Source: a bacterium (GTDB lineage Bacteria; UBA9089; CG2-30-40-21; SBAY01). Taken from it: a stretch of 5,030 nucleotides of DNA. This document shows, in pieces, positions 1 to 5,030 of the stretch. Location: assembly GCA_040757115.1 (NCBI GenBank), contig JBFLYA010000270.1, forward strand, positions 1 through 5,030, read 5' to 3'. The notes beneath the pieces are model-generated. The model saw only the letters and a program-made list of their open reading frames with translations, was not told the origin of the DNA and did no database searches. A program made the position numbers and the translations under genes. The stretch's first letter is position 1. Each line of letters starts with the position of its first letter.

Positions 1-149
1 CAAAGAATTACAACTACTTTATTTATAAATGGTTATACTCTTGTTCCTCAATAGTTGAGCATTTTCATTTGACCTAATCTTTAACTCTATATGCTTTAGT
101 CTGTTCTGTAAATTTAGGAATTATCAGGTTTCATAAAAATAGGTTATCA

Positions 150-175
150 TATAAGGAGAGTATTTGTCAACAAAT
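150..175 (+). promoter_or_regulatory. Candidate promoter -10 and start-site dyad upstream of the chelatase gene
   Basis: A TATAAG hexamer at 150-155 matches five of six bases of a sigma-70 -10 box. No good -35 lies at the expected distance, so the promoter would be weak or need an activator. The expected start, about 162, falls on a dyad with 6-bp arms, ATTTGT-CA-ACAAAT (162-175), which could be an operator. This would leave a leader of about 40 nt before the ATG at 201. I see no cobalamin-riboswitch B12-box-like sequence in the 200 bases upstream of the gene. Positions 1-149 hold nothing else I can support. The call is inference from short motifs only. Confidence 0.3.
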
Positions 176-187
176 TTTTATGTTTTT

Positions 188-193
188 AGGAGG
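188..193 (+). promoter_or_regulatory. Ribosome binding site that fixes the chelatase start at 201
   Basis: AGGAGG at 188-193 is followed by a 7-nt spacer and then ATG at 201. The upstream in-frame ATG at 180 has no such site; its nearest purine-rich stretch (153-160) is about 20 nt away, and the Shine-Dalgarno sequence would lie inside the coding region. Starting at 201 also puts the positive n-region directly before the hydrophobic core of the signal peptide, as expected. Confidence 0.85.
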
Positions 194-200
194 GTTGTTT

Positions 201-263
201 ATGTGCCGGAGTAGATGGCTTTTCATTATCCTTTCCTGTATCATTGTTCAGATAGCCTATGCC
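201..263 (+). other. Signal peptide of the CobN-like protein
   Basis: The first 21 residues show a short basic n-region (R3, R5), a hydrophobic core from W6 to about I18, and an A-Y-A motif before E22 that fits signal peptidase I. C13 is preceded by I-L-S, but leucine at -2 and the very short preceding core make a lipoprotein lipobox unlikely. Together with the C-terminal helix this gives an N-out, C-in type I membrane protein. Confidence 0.8.
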
Positions 264-3200
264 GAACCTATCCAGATTGGTATCTTCCTGGGCGATAGCT
301 ATTCCAAAACCGGCCTTAAGGCAATTAAGGAGATAGAAAAGGAGTATCCCACCATAAAAGAGCAGGTCTGTTTTCATCTTTATACCAGCCGCAGGATTAA
401 GGATAAAAAGGATATTAGCAATATTGCTTCCTCAAAGACCATTTTTTTCTTCTACATTCATGATAGCCAGATAGTTGAAATAGCAAAGCCCGATATTGAG
501 ACGGTAATAAAAAAGGGAGGACGAGTCTATGCTGTAAGTGGGCCATATAAAAAGGAACATCAGGATATGGGGCTTATCGATGATGAAAGGATCACCGCTT
601 ACTATAAAGAGAATGGGATAGCAAATATAAAGAATATGATGCTCTTTACCCTCCATAGGGACTTTGGGATTGACCTGCCGTACAAAGAGCCGGTTCCGGT
701 TGTTATCTTTGACTTCGGCATATATCTACGGCACAGAGGCACAGAGGCACAGAGGGAAATAAATCCTGGCACCAACACTGACACCGACTCTCAGATTGTA
801 GAGACACTTGAGGACTTCTTGAGGTTATACCATCCCCAGTCGCAGGACAAATGGATAGCCCTTACCTTCTATAAAACCTCCTTTTACTCAGGCAATCTAA
901 GCCACATCAACGCCATAATTGACGGGCTTGAAAAAGGTGGATTCAATGTCCTGCCAGTATATGGCTATCCACCGCAAGCGGTCATAGAGAGGTATCTTCT
1001 TCCTATGCAAGGAAAGCTTCGGCTTATCATCGGACTTTCGTTGAAGATGGGTATAGACCCAAAGGTATTAAATCCATTGCTTGAAAAGATAGGCGTGCCG
1101 GTGATTAATGCCATAACCCTATATACCCAATCAGCGGATGAATGGAGAAAGTCGTCGGTTGGTCTTGATATACTTGAGCGGGTATGGCTGGTTGCTTTGC
1201 CTGAAATACCAGGAATCATCCAGCCAACGGTTATTGCCACAAAGGAAAAGATGGTAGATGCAGAAACCGGGATGGAGTATGTAGAGGAAAAACCATTACC
1301 AGAAAGGATAAATCAGCTTGTTAATCGGGTAAAGGCATGGATAAACCTTCAGGATAAACCAAACAGGGACAAGCGGGTAGCGATTATCTATTACAACTAT
1401 CCGCCAGGTAAGCAAAACATCGGTGCCTCTTATCTGAATGTGCTTCCGCAGAGCCTTTGGGAGATACTTAATAGGCTAAAGGCTGAAGGTTATGATACAG
1501 GTGCTGATGAGATTACCAAAGAGCAACTCTTTCATGATATCCATAGATACGCAAGGAACATCGGCAATTGGGCACAGGGTGAGCTGGATAGACTTGTAAA
1601 AGCAAGGGCGCCAATCCTCATTCCCATTTCTACCTATAAACAATGGTTTAAAGAATTGCCCGAAGGCTTTAAGAAAGCAGTGATAAAAGATTGGGGAGAA
1701 CCAGAAGAATGTAAGATTATGACCTGGGTAAATCCTGATGGGAAGAAATTTATCGTTATCCCTGCTGTCCAATACGGAAATATACTCTTTACCCCGCAGC
1801 CCTCACGCGGCTGGGAGCAGGATATCAAAAAACTCTATCACGATGTTACCCTTAGCCCACATCACCAGTATGTTGCCTTTTATTTGTGGCTCAAAAAGGT
1901 TTTTTCGCCAGATGCAGTGGCACATATCGGCACTCACGGAACACATGAATGGCTTAATGGTAAAGAGGTAGGTTTTACTGATTGCGACCCACCAGAGGTG
2001 TTGATACAAGATTTGCCTAATATCTATCCATATATTGTTGATGATGTAGGAGAAGGGCTTCAGGCAAAGCGTCGGGGTATGGCGGTGATTATCGACCATA
2101 TGACCCCACCATTTAATAAGGCCGGTCTGAATAAAGAACTCAAAGAACTGGCTGCCGTTATCAATGACTATAATGTAGCCATTGACAAAAGCCCCTTGCT
2201 TGGCCAGGCCAGGTTGTCGGAGATAAACAAGATGGCTAAGCAGATGGGGCTGTTAACTGATTTAGGACTAAAAGGGATAAGCTCAGAGGAGGAGATAGAG
2301 ATGATAGAGCACTACATCAAGGAGATAGCCGAGAAGCAGACACCTTTTGGCTTACATACCTTTGGGAGGTCACCTGAGGAAAAATATCGGAAAACAACCG
2401 CTGAGGCGATTATCTCCATTGAGCAAAATCTGACTGATGAGGAAAAACACAAGCAGATAGCCGAGATTGAAGAGAGAATAGTTAAGTCTGGACAGAGGGA
2501 ACTTGATTCCTTTATTGCCGCACTCTCAGGGAAATACATCCCTGCCGGACAGGGCAATGACCCCATCAGAAATCCCAATTCCCTCCCTACTGGCAAAAAC
2601 TTCTATTCCTTTGACCCAACAAGGATTCCTGCAAAATCTACTTATGAAATAGGGGTAAGGTTAGCCCAAGAGCTTATTGAGGGCTATAAACAGAGGCATG
2701 GGACATATCCAGATAAACTTACCTTCAACCTCTGGTCAGTTGAGACCATAAGGCAGGAGGGTGTAATGGAGTCCCAGATTATGTATCTTATGGGTATAAG
2801 ACCAAAATGGGACGAGCGGGGAAGGGTCGTTGGGGTCGAAGCAATACCAAGAAGTGAACTTGGCAGACAGAGGATAGATGTAACCATTGTTCCAACAGGA
2901 CTCTACAGAGATTTGTTTTCCAATCTTATGGTACTCCTGGACAAGGCGGTAACATTGGCAAAGGAACAAATTGAGGATGACAACCTCATCCGGACTAATG
3001 TGCTGAAGACAAAAAAGATGCTTGTAGAAAAGGGGATAGAGGAAGACAAGGCAGAACGGCTTGCGTCTGTGAGAATCTTCACGGAGCCTTCAGGTGCTTA
3101 TGGCACTAATCTGAGTAATGTCATCCCCTTATCCAACACATGGGAGAATGAAAGACAAGTGGCGGATGTCTATTTTATGCGGATGAGTTATCTTTATGGT

Positions 3201-4211
3201 CAAGGGTTTTGGGGAGACAAAGGACAAATTGCGGATTGCGGCTTGCAGATTGCAAATTTGAACCCCGAGTCCCGAGTTTGGACAGAGGATATCAGCCTGA
3301 CCCTCTTCAAGAATGCCTTATCCGGCACAAAGATAGCAATTCACGGCCGCTCGAGTAATGTTTATGCTACTCTGGATATCGATGACGTCTTTCAGTATCT
3401 TGGCGGGACAGCAATGGCAATTCGTGTAATTGATGGAAAGACCCCTGAGGTTTATATTACCAATATGTCCAATCCCAAGTATCCAAAGCAGGAAACGCTG
3501 GAAAAATTTATGGGCAGGGAGATGCGGACAAGGTATCTCAACCCCGAATGGATTAAGGAAATGATGAAAGAAGGGTATGCCGGTGCAAGGTTTATAGATA
3601 AGATTGTTGAGCATCTGTGGGGTTGGCAGGTTACTGTGCCAGAGGCAGTTGATTCTGCTAAATGGAATGAGATGTATGAAACCTATGTTCTGGATAAGAA
3701 TGGGTTGGGAATAAAGGATATGTTCAGGCAGGCAAAGAATATGTGGGCATATCAATCAATAGTAGCTCGAATGCTTGAGACGGTAAGGAAAAATTATTGG
3801 AAACCCGATAAAGAGGTTATAGAGACTCTGGCAATAGAATATGCAGATACTGTTCGAGAGGTTGGACTTGCTTGCTGTGACCACACTTGCAATAACCCAT
3901 TACTGACGAAGTTTACCTCATCTGTGCTGGTTTCTGTGCCAGGTCTCTCATCACAGGTTCAAGGGCTGGCAAAGGCATTAAAGTCAATCCAGCAACCAAA
4001 CTCACCACAAGTCAATAATAGCCAGAGGACAAAATCAGAGGTAAAGATAATTGTGCCTGACAATAAAGGAAAGGCAGTGGAGGGCTACGAGATGAAGAAT
4101 GTTAGCGATTCTGGTGGGGCATCTTCAGCACCCATTCCGTATTTATTTATCACCGGGTTTCTGGCCTTTCTCGGACTTATTATGTGGGGTTGGAAAAGCA
4201 AAGGTAAATAA
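201..4211 (+). CDS. Exported, membrane-anchored CobN-like chelatase large subunit (CobN / HmuS type)
   Basis: This is a 1336-residue class I chelatase large subunit of the CobN/BchH/ChlH family. These proteins bind a tetrapyrrole and insert a metal (Co or Mg); the HmuS branch is reported to remove iron from heme. Visible family motifs are YYNYPPGK (397-404), QPSRGW (533-538), HIGTHGTHEW (575-584), a YPYIV..GEG..AKRR block just after it, HGRSSNVY (1048-1055) and LDIDDVFQYLGG (1058-1069). Residues 1-21 are a signal peptide (R3/R5, hydrophobic core, AYA before E22). Residues 1312-1331 are a single membrane helix followed by KSKGK. The body should therefore be periplasmic or outside, with the tail in the cytoplasm, unlike soluble CobN, which works with ATP-driven CobS/CobT. 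Two repeat-derived segments are inserted in frame (about 177-189 and 1008-1030). Family membership is sure. Metal, substrate and direction (insertion or removal) are not readable from sequence. No receptor or transporter partner gene lies in the window. Confidence 0.93.
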   Translation: MCRSRWLFIILSCIIVQIAYAEPIQIGIFLGDSYSKTGLKAIKEIEKEYPTIKEQVCFHLYTSRRIKDKKDISNIASSKTIFFFYIHDSQIVEIAKPDIETVIKKGGRVYAVSGPYKKEHQDMGLIDDERITAYYKENGIANIKNMMLFTLHRDFGIDLPYKEPVPVVIFDFGIYLRHRGTEAQREINPGTNTDTDSQIVETLEDFLRLYHPQSQDKWIALTFYKTSFYSGNLSHINAIIDGLEKGGFNVLPVYGYPPQAVIERYLLPMQGKLRLIIGLSLKMGIDPKVLNPLLEKIGVPVINAITLYTQSADEWRKSSVGLDILERVWLVALPEIPGIIQPTVIATKEKMVDAETGMEYVEEKPLPERINQLVNRVKAWINLQDKPNRDKRVAIIYYNYPPGKQNIGASYLNVLPQSLWEILNRLKAEGYDTGADEITKEQLFHDIHRYARNIGNWAQGELDRLVKARAPILIPISTYKQWFKELPEGFKKAVIKDWGEPEECKIMTWVNPDGKKFIVIPAVQYGNILFTPQPSRGWEQDIKKLYHDVTLSPHHQYVAFYLWLKKVFSPDAVAHIGTHGTHEWLNGKEVGFTDCDPPEVLIQDLPNIYPYIVDDVGEGLQAKRRGMAVIIDHMTPPFNKAGLNKELKELAAVINDYNVAIDKSPLLGQARLSEINKMAKQMGLLTDLGLKGISSEEEIEMIEHYIKEIAEKQTPFGLHTFGRSPEEKYRKTTAEAIISIEQNLTDEEKHKQIAEIEERIVKSGQRELDSFIAALSGKYIPAGQGNDPIRNPNSLPTGKNFYSFDPTRIPAKSTYEIGVRLAQELIEGYKQRHGTYPDKLTFNLWSVETIRQEGVMESQIMYLMGIRPKWDERGRVVGVEAIPRSELGRQRIDVTIVPTGLYRDLFSNLMVLLDKAVTLAKEQIEDDNLIRTNVLKTKKMLVEKGIEEDKAERLASVRIFTEPSGAYGTNLSNVIPLSNTWENERQVADVYFMRMSYLYGQGFWGDKGQIADCGLQIANLNPESRVWTEDISLTLFKNALSGTKIAIHGRSSNVYATLDIDDVFQYLGGTAMAIRVIDGKTPEVYITNMSNPKYPKQETLEKFMGREMRTRYLNPEWIKEMMKEGYAGARFIDKIVEHLWGWQVTVPEAVDSAKWNEMYETYVLDKNGLGIKDMFRQAKNMWAYQSIVARMLETVRKNYWKPDKEVIETLAIEYADTVREVGLACCDHTCNNPLLTKFTSSVLVSVPGLSSQVQGLAKALKSIQQPNSPQVNNSQRTKSEVKIIVPDNKGKAVEGYEMKNVSDSGGASSAPIPYLFITGFLAFLGLIMWGWKSKGK
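730..755 (+). repeat. Tandem octamer repeat (GGCACAGA x3) inside the chelatase gene
   Basis: Three exact copies of GGCACAGA (730-737, 738-745, 746-753) plus GG lie within the coding frame and are translated as RHRGTEAQRE around residues 177-186. Three 8-bp units make 24 bp, so the frame is kept. The segment interrupts the position where CobN proteins typically have a G-I-Y-H-P linker before the conserved LEDFL-like helix. It reads as an insertion of a dispersed repeat rather than family sequence. Confidence 0.85.
3227..3277 (+). repeat. Two tandem heptamer repeats inside the chelatase gene
   Basis: Positions 3227-3254 are four degenerate 7-bp units (AATTGCG, GATTGCG, GCTTGCA, GATTGCA). Positions 3264-3277 are two exact copies of CCCGAGT. 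Together they encode most of residues 1008-1030 (QIADCGLQIAN, then NPESR), which lie between the conserved Y-G-x-G-x-W-G segment and the LFKNAL...HGRSSN motif. The reading frame is retained. The format resembles the short tandemly repeated heptanucleotides described in cyanobacteria, but relationship is not implied. Confidence 0.8.
4134..4208 (+). other. C-terminal membrane anchor of the CobN-like protein
   Basis: The last 25 residues comprise about 20 hydrophobic residues (1312-1331) and the basic tail KSKGK, a stop-transfer anchor. A polar linker of about 45 residues rich in S, N, Q and K, containing GYEMKNV, connects it to the catalytic body. I recall similar juxtamembrane G-Y-E-M segments in other anchored CobN-like proteins, but that is memory rather than alignment. 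Confidence 0.8.
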
Positions 4212-4232
4212 TATTTTTCTTACTTTTTCCCC

Positions 4233-4261
4233 TTGACACCATTTATCAGCTGTGATAAAAT
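4233..4261 (+). promoter_or_regulatory. Sigma-70-type promoter with overlapping dyad before the cobF-like gene
   Basis: TTGACA (4233-4238), a 17-bp spacer and TAAAAT (4256-4261) give a perfect -35 and a five-of-six -10. The expected start is near 4268, only about 11 nt before the ATG at 4279. A dyad with 7-bp arms, TTTATCA-GCTG-TGATAAA (4242-4259), fills the spacer and overlaps the -10, the classic place for a repressor. It does not match Fur, NikR or FNR consensus as I know them. It is not a good terminator, because no T-run follows. Confidence 0.6.
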
Positions 4262-4278
4262 CGTCTATTGGTGGTTAA

Positions 4279-4536
4279 ATGAAAAAAATATATCTTATTG
4301 GAATTGGCCCTGGCGGTCCTGATTATCTTACTATTCAGGCAATAAATATAATGAAAAAGATAGATGTATTCTTCATCCTTGAGAAGGAAGGAAATATTGA
4401 GTTTCCCAAGATGAGGCTGGAGATACTAAAAAGGTATCTGGATAAAGACACATATCGAGTCGTGACGGCAAAAGTCCCAAAGCGTCCAAAGAGTAGTCCG
4501 TATAAAGAAGGGGTTGAACCCTTACGTCCACTTTAA
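4279..4536 (+). pseudogene. cobF: Truncated CobF-like tetrapyrrole methylase (precorrin-6A synthase, N-terminal part)
   Basis: The 85-residue frame begins like CobF, the S-adenosylmethionine-dependent enzyme that methylates precorrin-5 at C1 with loss of the acetyl group to give precorrin-6A. Visible are the tetrapyrrole-methylase nucleotide-binding start IGIGPGGPDYLT (7-18), QAINIMKKIDVFF (20-32) and a YRVV segment (59-62). CobF proteins are about 250 residues, so only the first quarter is present. From about residue 63 (near 4465) the sequence no longer resembles the family; it becomes proline- and lysine-rich and ends in unrelated tail sequence. No continuation appears in any frame before rpoZ. 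Translation would start from GGTGG (4270-4274), four bases before the ATG. It sits 67 bp after the chelatase gene on the same strand, with its own promoter. Other tetrapyrrole methylases (CobI/CbiL) are possible, but the D-V-F-F stretch favours CobF. Activity is unlikely because most of the methylase fold is missing. Confidence 0.72.
4508..4523. repeat. Short palindrome at the end of the cobF fragment
   Basis: AAGGG and CCCTT arms enclose a 6-base centre, and an alternative pairing GGGTT-G-AACCC also exists. It lies 13 bases before the stop of the truncated methylase and inside the part that no longer resembles CobF. It may belong to inserted repeat DNA or mark the junction. There is no T-run after it on the + strand, so it is not a convincing terminator. 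Confidence 0.45.
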
Positions 4537-4579
4537 ATGCTACTTTGATAATCTCTTCTCTAATTTTCTCATATTTTAA
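4529..4579 (-). pseudogene. Possible remnant of a GxxExxY-family gene
   Basis: Read on the minus strand from 4579 to 4529, the sequence encodes LKYEKIREEIIKVAFKV. This closely resembles the N-terminal helix of GxxExxY proteins, where a K-Y-E-x-[IL]-...-I-I-x-x-A-x-x-V-H stretch precedes the name-giving motif. Here the frame leaves the family right after V, so the H-x-x-L-G, GxxExxY and all later parts are absent. There is no in-frame start codon; a TAA lies upstream in frame at 4592-4594. GxxExxY genes in metagenomic genomes are, as I recall, often preceded by the same kind of ATCCGTG-type repeat that sits next to it here (4591-4620). With only 17 residues the call is tentative, but the repeat context supports it. 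Confidence 0.42.
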
Positions 4580-4590
4580 ACCCCTTCTAT

Positions 4591-4633
4591 TTTATCCGTG
4601 TCAATCTGTGTTAATCCGTGGCTGAACAGTTAC
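4591..4633. repeat. Dispersed 10-bp-unit repeat between the cobF fragment and rpoZ
   Basis: Three 10-bp units are visible: TTTATCCGTG (4591-4600), TCAATCTGTG (4601-4610) and TTAATCCGTG (4611-4620), followed by GCTGAACAGTTAC. I recall this pattern as a common multicopy intergenic repeat in candidate-phylum metagenome assemblies. It ends three bases short of the rpoZ stop codon, so it occupies the place where an rpoZ terminator would be expected. Confidence 0.8.
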
Positions 4634-4635
4634 AA

Positions 4636-4851
4636 CTACGCAGGGGATTTTTCGGGTATTTTTTGTTGACGGACAATCTTATTTTCGCGTAATTCTTTTA
4701 TGGCAATTGTGTTAACTCTTTCCCCTTCAGCCTCATCAATTAGCGGGGTTGCACCATCCAACAATTGAATAGCCCTTTTAGCGACTAAATTCACTAATTC
4801 ATAACGATTATCTACCTTTTTTAAAAGCTCTTCCAATGGAATTAAACTCAT
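4636..4851 (-). CDS. rpoZ: DNA-directed RNA polymerase omega subunit
   Basis: This encodes a 71-residue protein with the typical omega layout. IPLEELLKKV is followed by NRYELVNLVAKRA (15-27), the conserved helix that clamps the C-terminal part of the beta-prime subunit, then GATPLID (33-39) and TIAIKEL (48-54). Omega helps fold beta-prime and assemble RNA polymerase in the cytoplasm. The length is normal for bacterial omega (about 65-95). The start at 4851 is supported by AAGGAGG (4862-4856) four bases upstream, and a consensus-like promoter lies just before that. It is convergent with the chelatase and methylase genes and shows no functional link to them. It has no close upstream partner inside the window; in many bacteria gmk precedes rpoZ, but here repeat DNA does. 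Confidence 0.93.
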   Translation of the reverse strand: MSLIPLEELLKKVDNRYELVNLVAKRAIQLLDGATPLIDEAEGERVNTIAIKELRENKIVRQQKIPEKSPA

Positions 4852-4867
4852 CTACCCTCCTTAAAAG

Positions 4868-4894
4868 ATTATAGTGATTTTTTTATTATGTCAA
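4868..4894 (-). promoter_or_regulatory. Consensus-hexamer promoter of rpoZ
   Basis: On the minus strand a perfect TTGACA (4894-4889) and a perfect TATAAT (4873-4868) are separated by 15 bp, two shorter than the usual 17. Transcription would start near 4861, placing the Shine-Dalgarno sequence (4862-4856) at the very 5' end of the message. The two perfect hexamers make a real promoter likely; the short spacer would reduce its strength. Confidence 0.6.
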
Positions 4895-4929
4895 GAAATT
4901 TTAGTAAGCGTTCAGGTAGTGTAACAAAA

Positions 4930-4960
4930 GGAGATGTGGAGATTAAGGAGATAGGGAGAT
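4930..4960. repeat. GGAGAT repeat upstream of rpoZ
   Basis: Four copies of GGAGAT begin at 4930, 4938, 4947 and 4955, with steps of 8, 9 and 8 bases and variable 2-3 base spacers. It is a low-complexity tandem repeat in non-coding DNA. Although purine-rich like ribosome binding sites, none precedes a plausible start codon with an open frame. Confidence 0.75.
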
Positions 4961-4975
4961 ATTATTAAAAAAATT

Positions 4976-5015
4976 GAAATTAATAGAAACTAATAGAAAT
5001 TTATGGAAATTTGTT
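4976..5015. repeat. 10-bp tandem repeat (GAAAYTNRTN x4) at the right edge
   Basis: Four consecutive 10-bp units are visible: GAAATTAATA, GAAACTAATA, GAAATTTATG and GAAATTTGTT. They directly follow the GGAGAT repeat after a short A-rich stretch, so two repeat families sit side by side. The array may continue or be flanked by more repeats beyond the window. Nothing coding is seen from 4895 to 5030. Confidence 0.75.
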
Positions 5016-5030
5016 GTTTTCCACAATCAA

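Noticed and set aside
8-17. TTACAACTAC shared with 4630-4639, as possible ends of one mobile unit
   Set aside because: A 10-bp match in AT-rich DNA may be chance, and no inverted ends or target duplications accompany it.
47-59. CTCAA-TAG-TTGAG hairpin followed by T-rich sequence as a terminator of an upstream gene
   Set aside because: The stem is only 5 bp and AT-rich, the T-tract is interrupted, and no upstream gene can be identified within the first 50 bases.
180-200. Upstream in-frame ATG at 180 as start of the chelatase
   Set aside because: It has no ribosome binding site at a normal distance, and the strong AGGAGG for the ATG at 201 would lie inside the coding region.
1738-1971. Plus-strand 77-codon frame inside the chelatase gene
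   Set aside because: It overlaps the QPSRGW and HIGTHGTHEW region in another frame and has no supporting features; it is a shadow frame.
3318-3755. Long minus-strand open frame (145 codons) opposite the chelatase
   Set aside because: It lies wholly opposite conserved CobN-family coding sequence, has a cysteine- and histidine-rich shadow composition and no recognisable family.
4242-4259. Dyad after the chelatase gene as its rho-independent terminator
   Set aside because: The arms are AT-rich and no run of T follows; position over a -10 box fits an operator better.
4930-5015. The right-edge repeats as a CRISPR array
   Set aside because: Units are only 6-10 bp with no spacers of 25-40 bp, so they are simple tandem repeats.

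Overview
The window is about 5 kb of moderately AT-rich bacterial DNA. It holds one very large gene, two short genes or gene pieces, and many short tandem repeats. It looks like part of a genome from an uncultivated, probably Gram-negative or otherwise diderm candidate-phylum bacterium. That is an inference from three things: an exported CobN-like chelatase, a normal bacterial RNA polymerase omega gene, and dispersed repeats with 7-10 bp units of a kind I recall from groundwater metagenome bins. I cannot name the phylum.

Layout. Positions 1-200 are an AT-rich leader without a recognisable gene; a probable promoter, a small dyad and a strong ribosome binding site lie at its right end. Positions 201-4211 (+) encode a 1336-residue protein of the CobN / magnesium-chelatase H family. 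It has an N-terminal signal peptide and a single C-terminal membrane helix, so its catalytic body should lie outside the cytoplasm. This architecture fits the HmuS-like or uptake-associated branch better than the soluble cytoplasmic CobN of cobalamin synthesis. Two dispersed tandem repeats have entered this gene without breaking the frame (around 730-755 and 3227-3277).

The 67-bp gap after it holds a good sigma-70-type promoter whose -10 is overlapped by a dyad. It is followed at 4279-4536 (+) by the N-terminal quarter of a tetrapyrrole methylase most like CobF (precorrin-6A synthase). CobF similarity stops near codon 62 and a short unrelated tail ends the frame, so this is probably a broken gene. 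The sequence just beyond the break carries, on the opposite strand, what looks like a 17-residue remnant of a GxxExxY-family gene and a 10-bp-unit repeat of the kind found near such genes. This suggests the cobF end was lost through a rearrangement at repeat DNA.

Positions 4636-4851 (-) are rpoZ, complete, with a consensus promoter at 4868-4894. The last 100 bases of the window are two more tandem repeats.

Taken together, the chelatase and the methylase fragment point to tetrapyrrole (corrin or heme) handling: an extracytoplasmic enzyme that may insert or remove a metal, next to what was once a corrin-ring methylase. rpoZ is an unrelated housekeeping gene that converges on them. The most notable feature beyond the genes is how heavily different short-unit repeats have colonised both intergenic DNA and the chelatase coding sequence.
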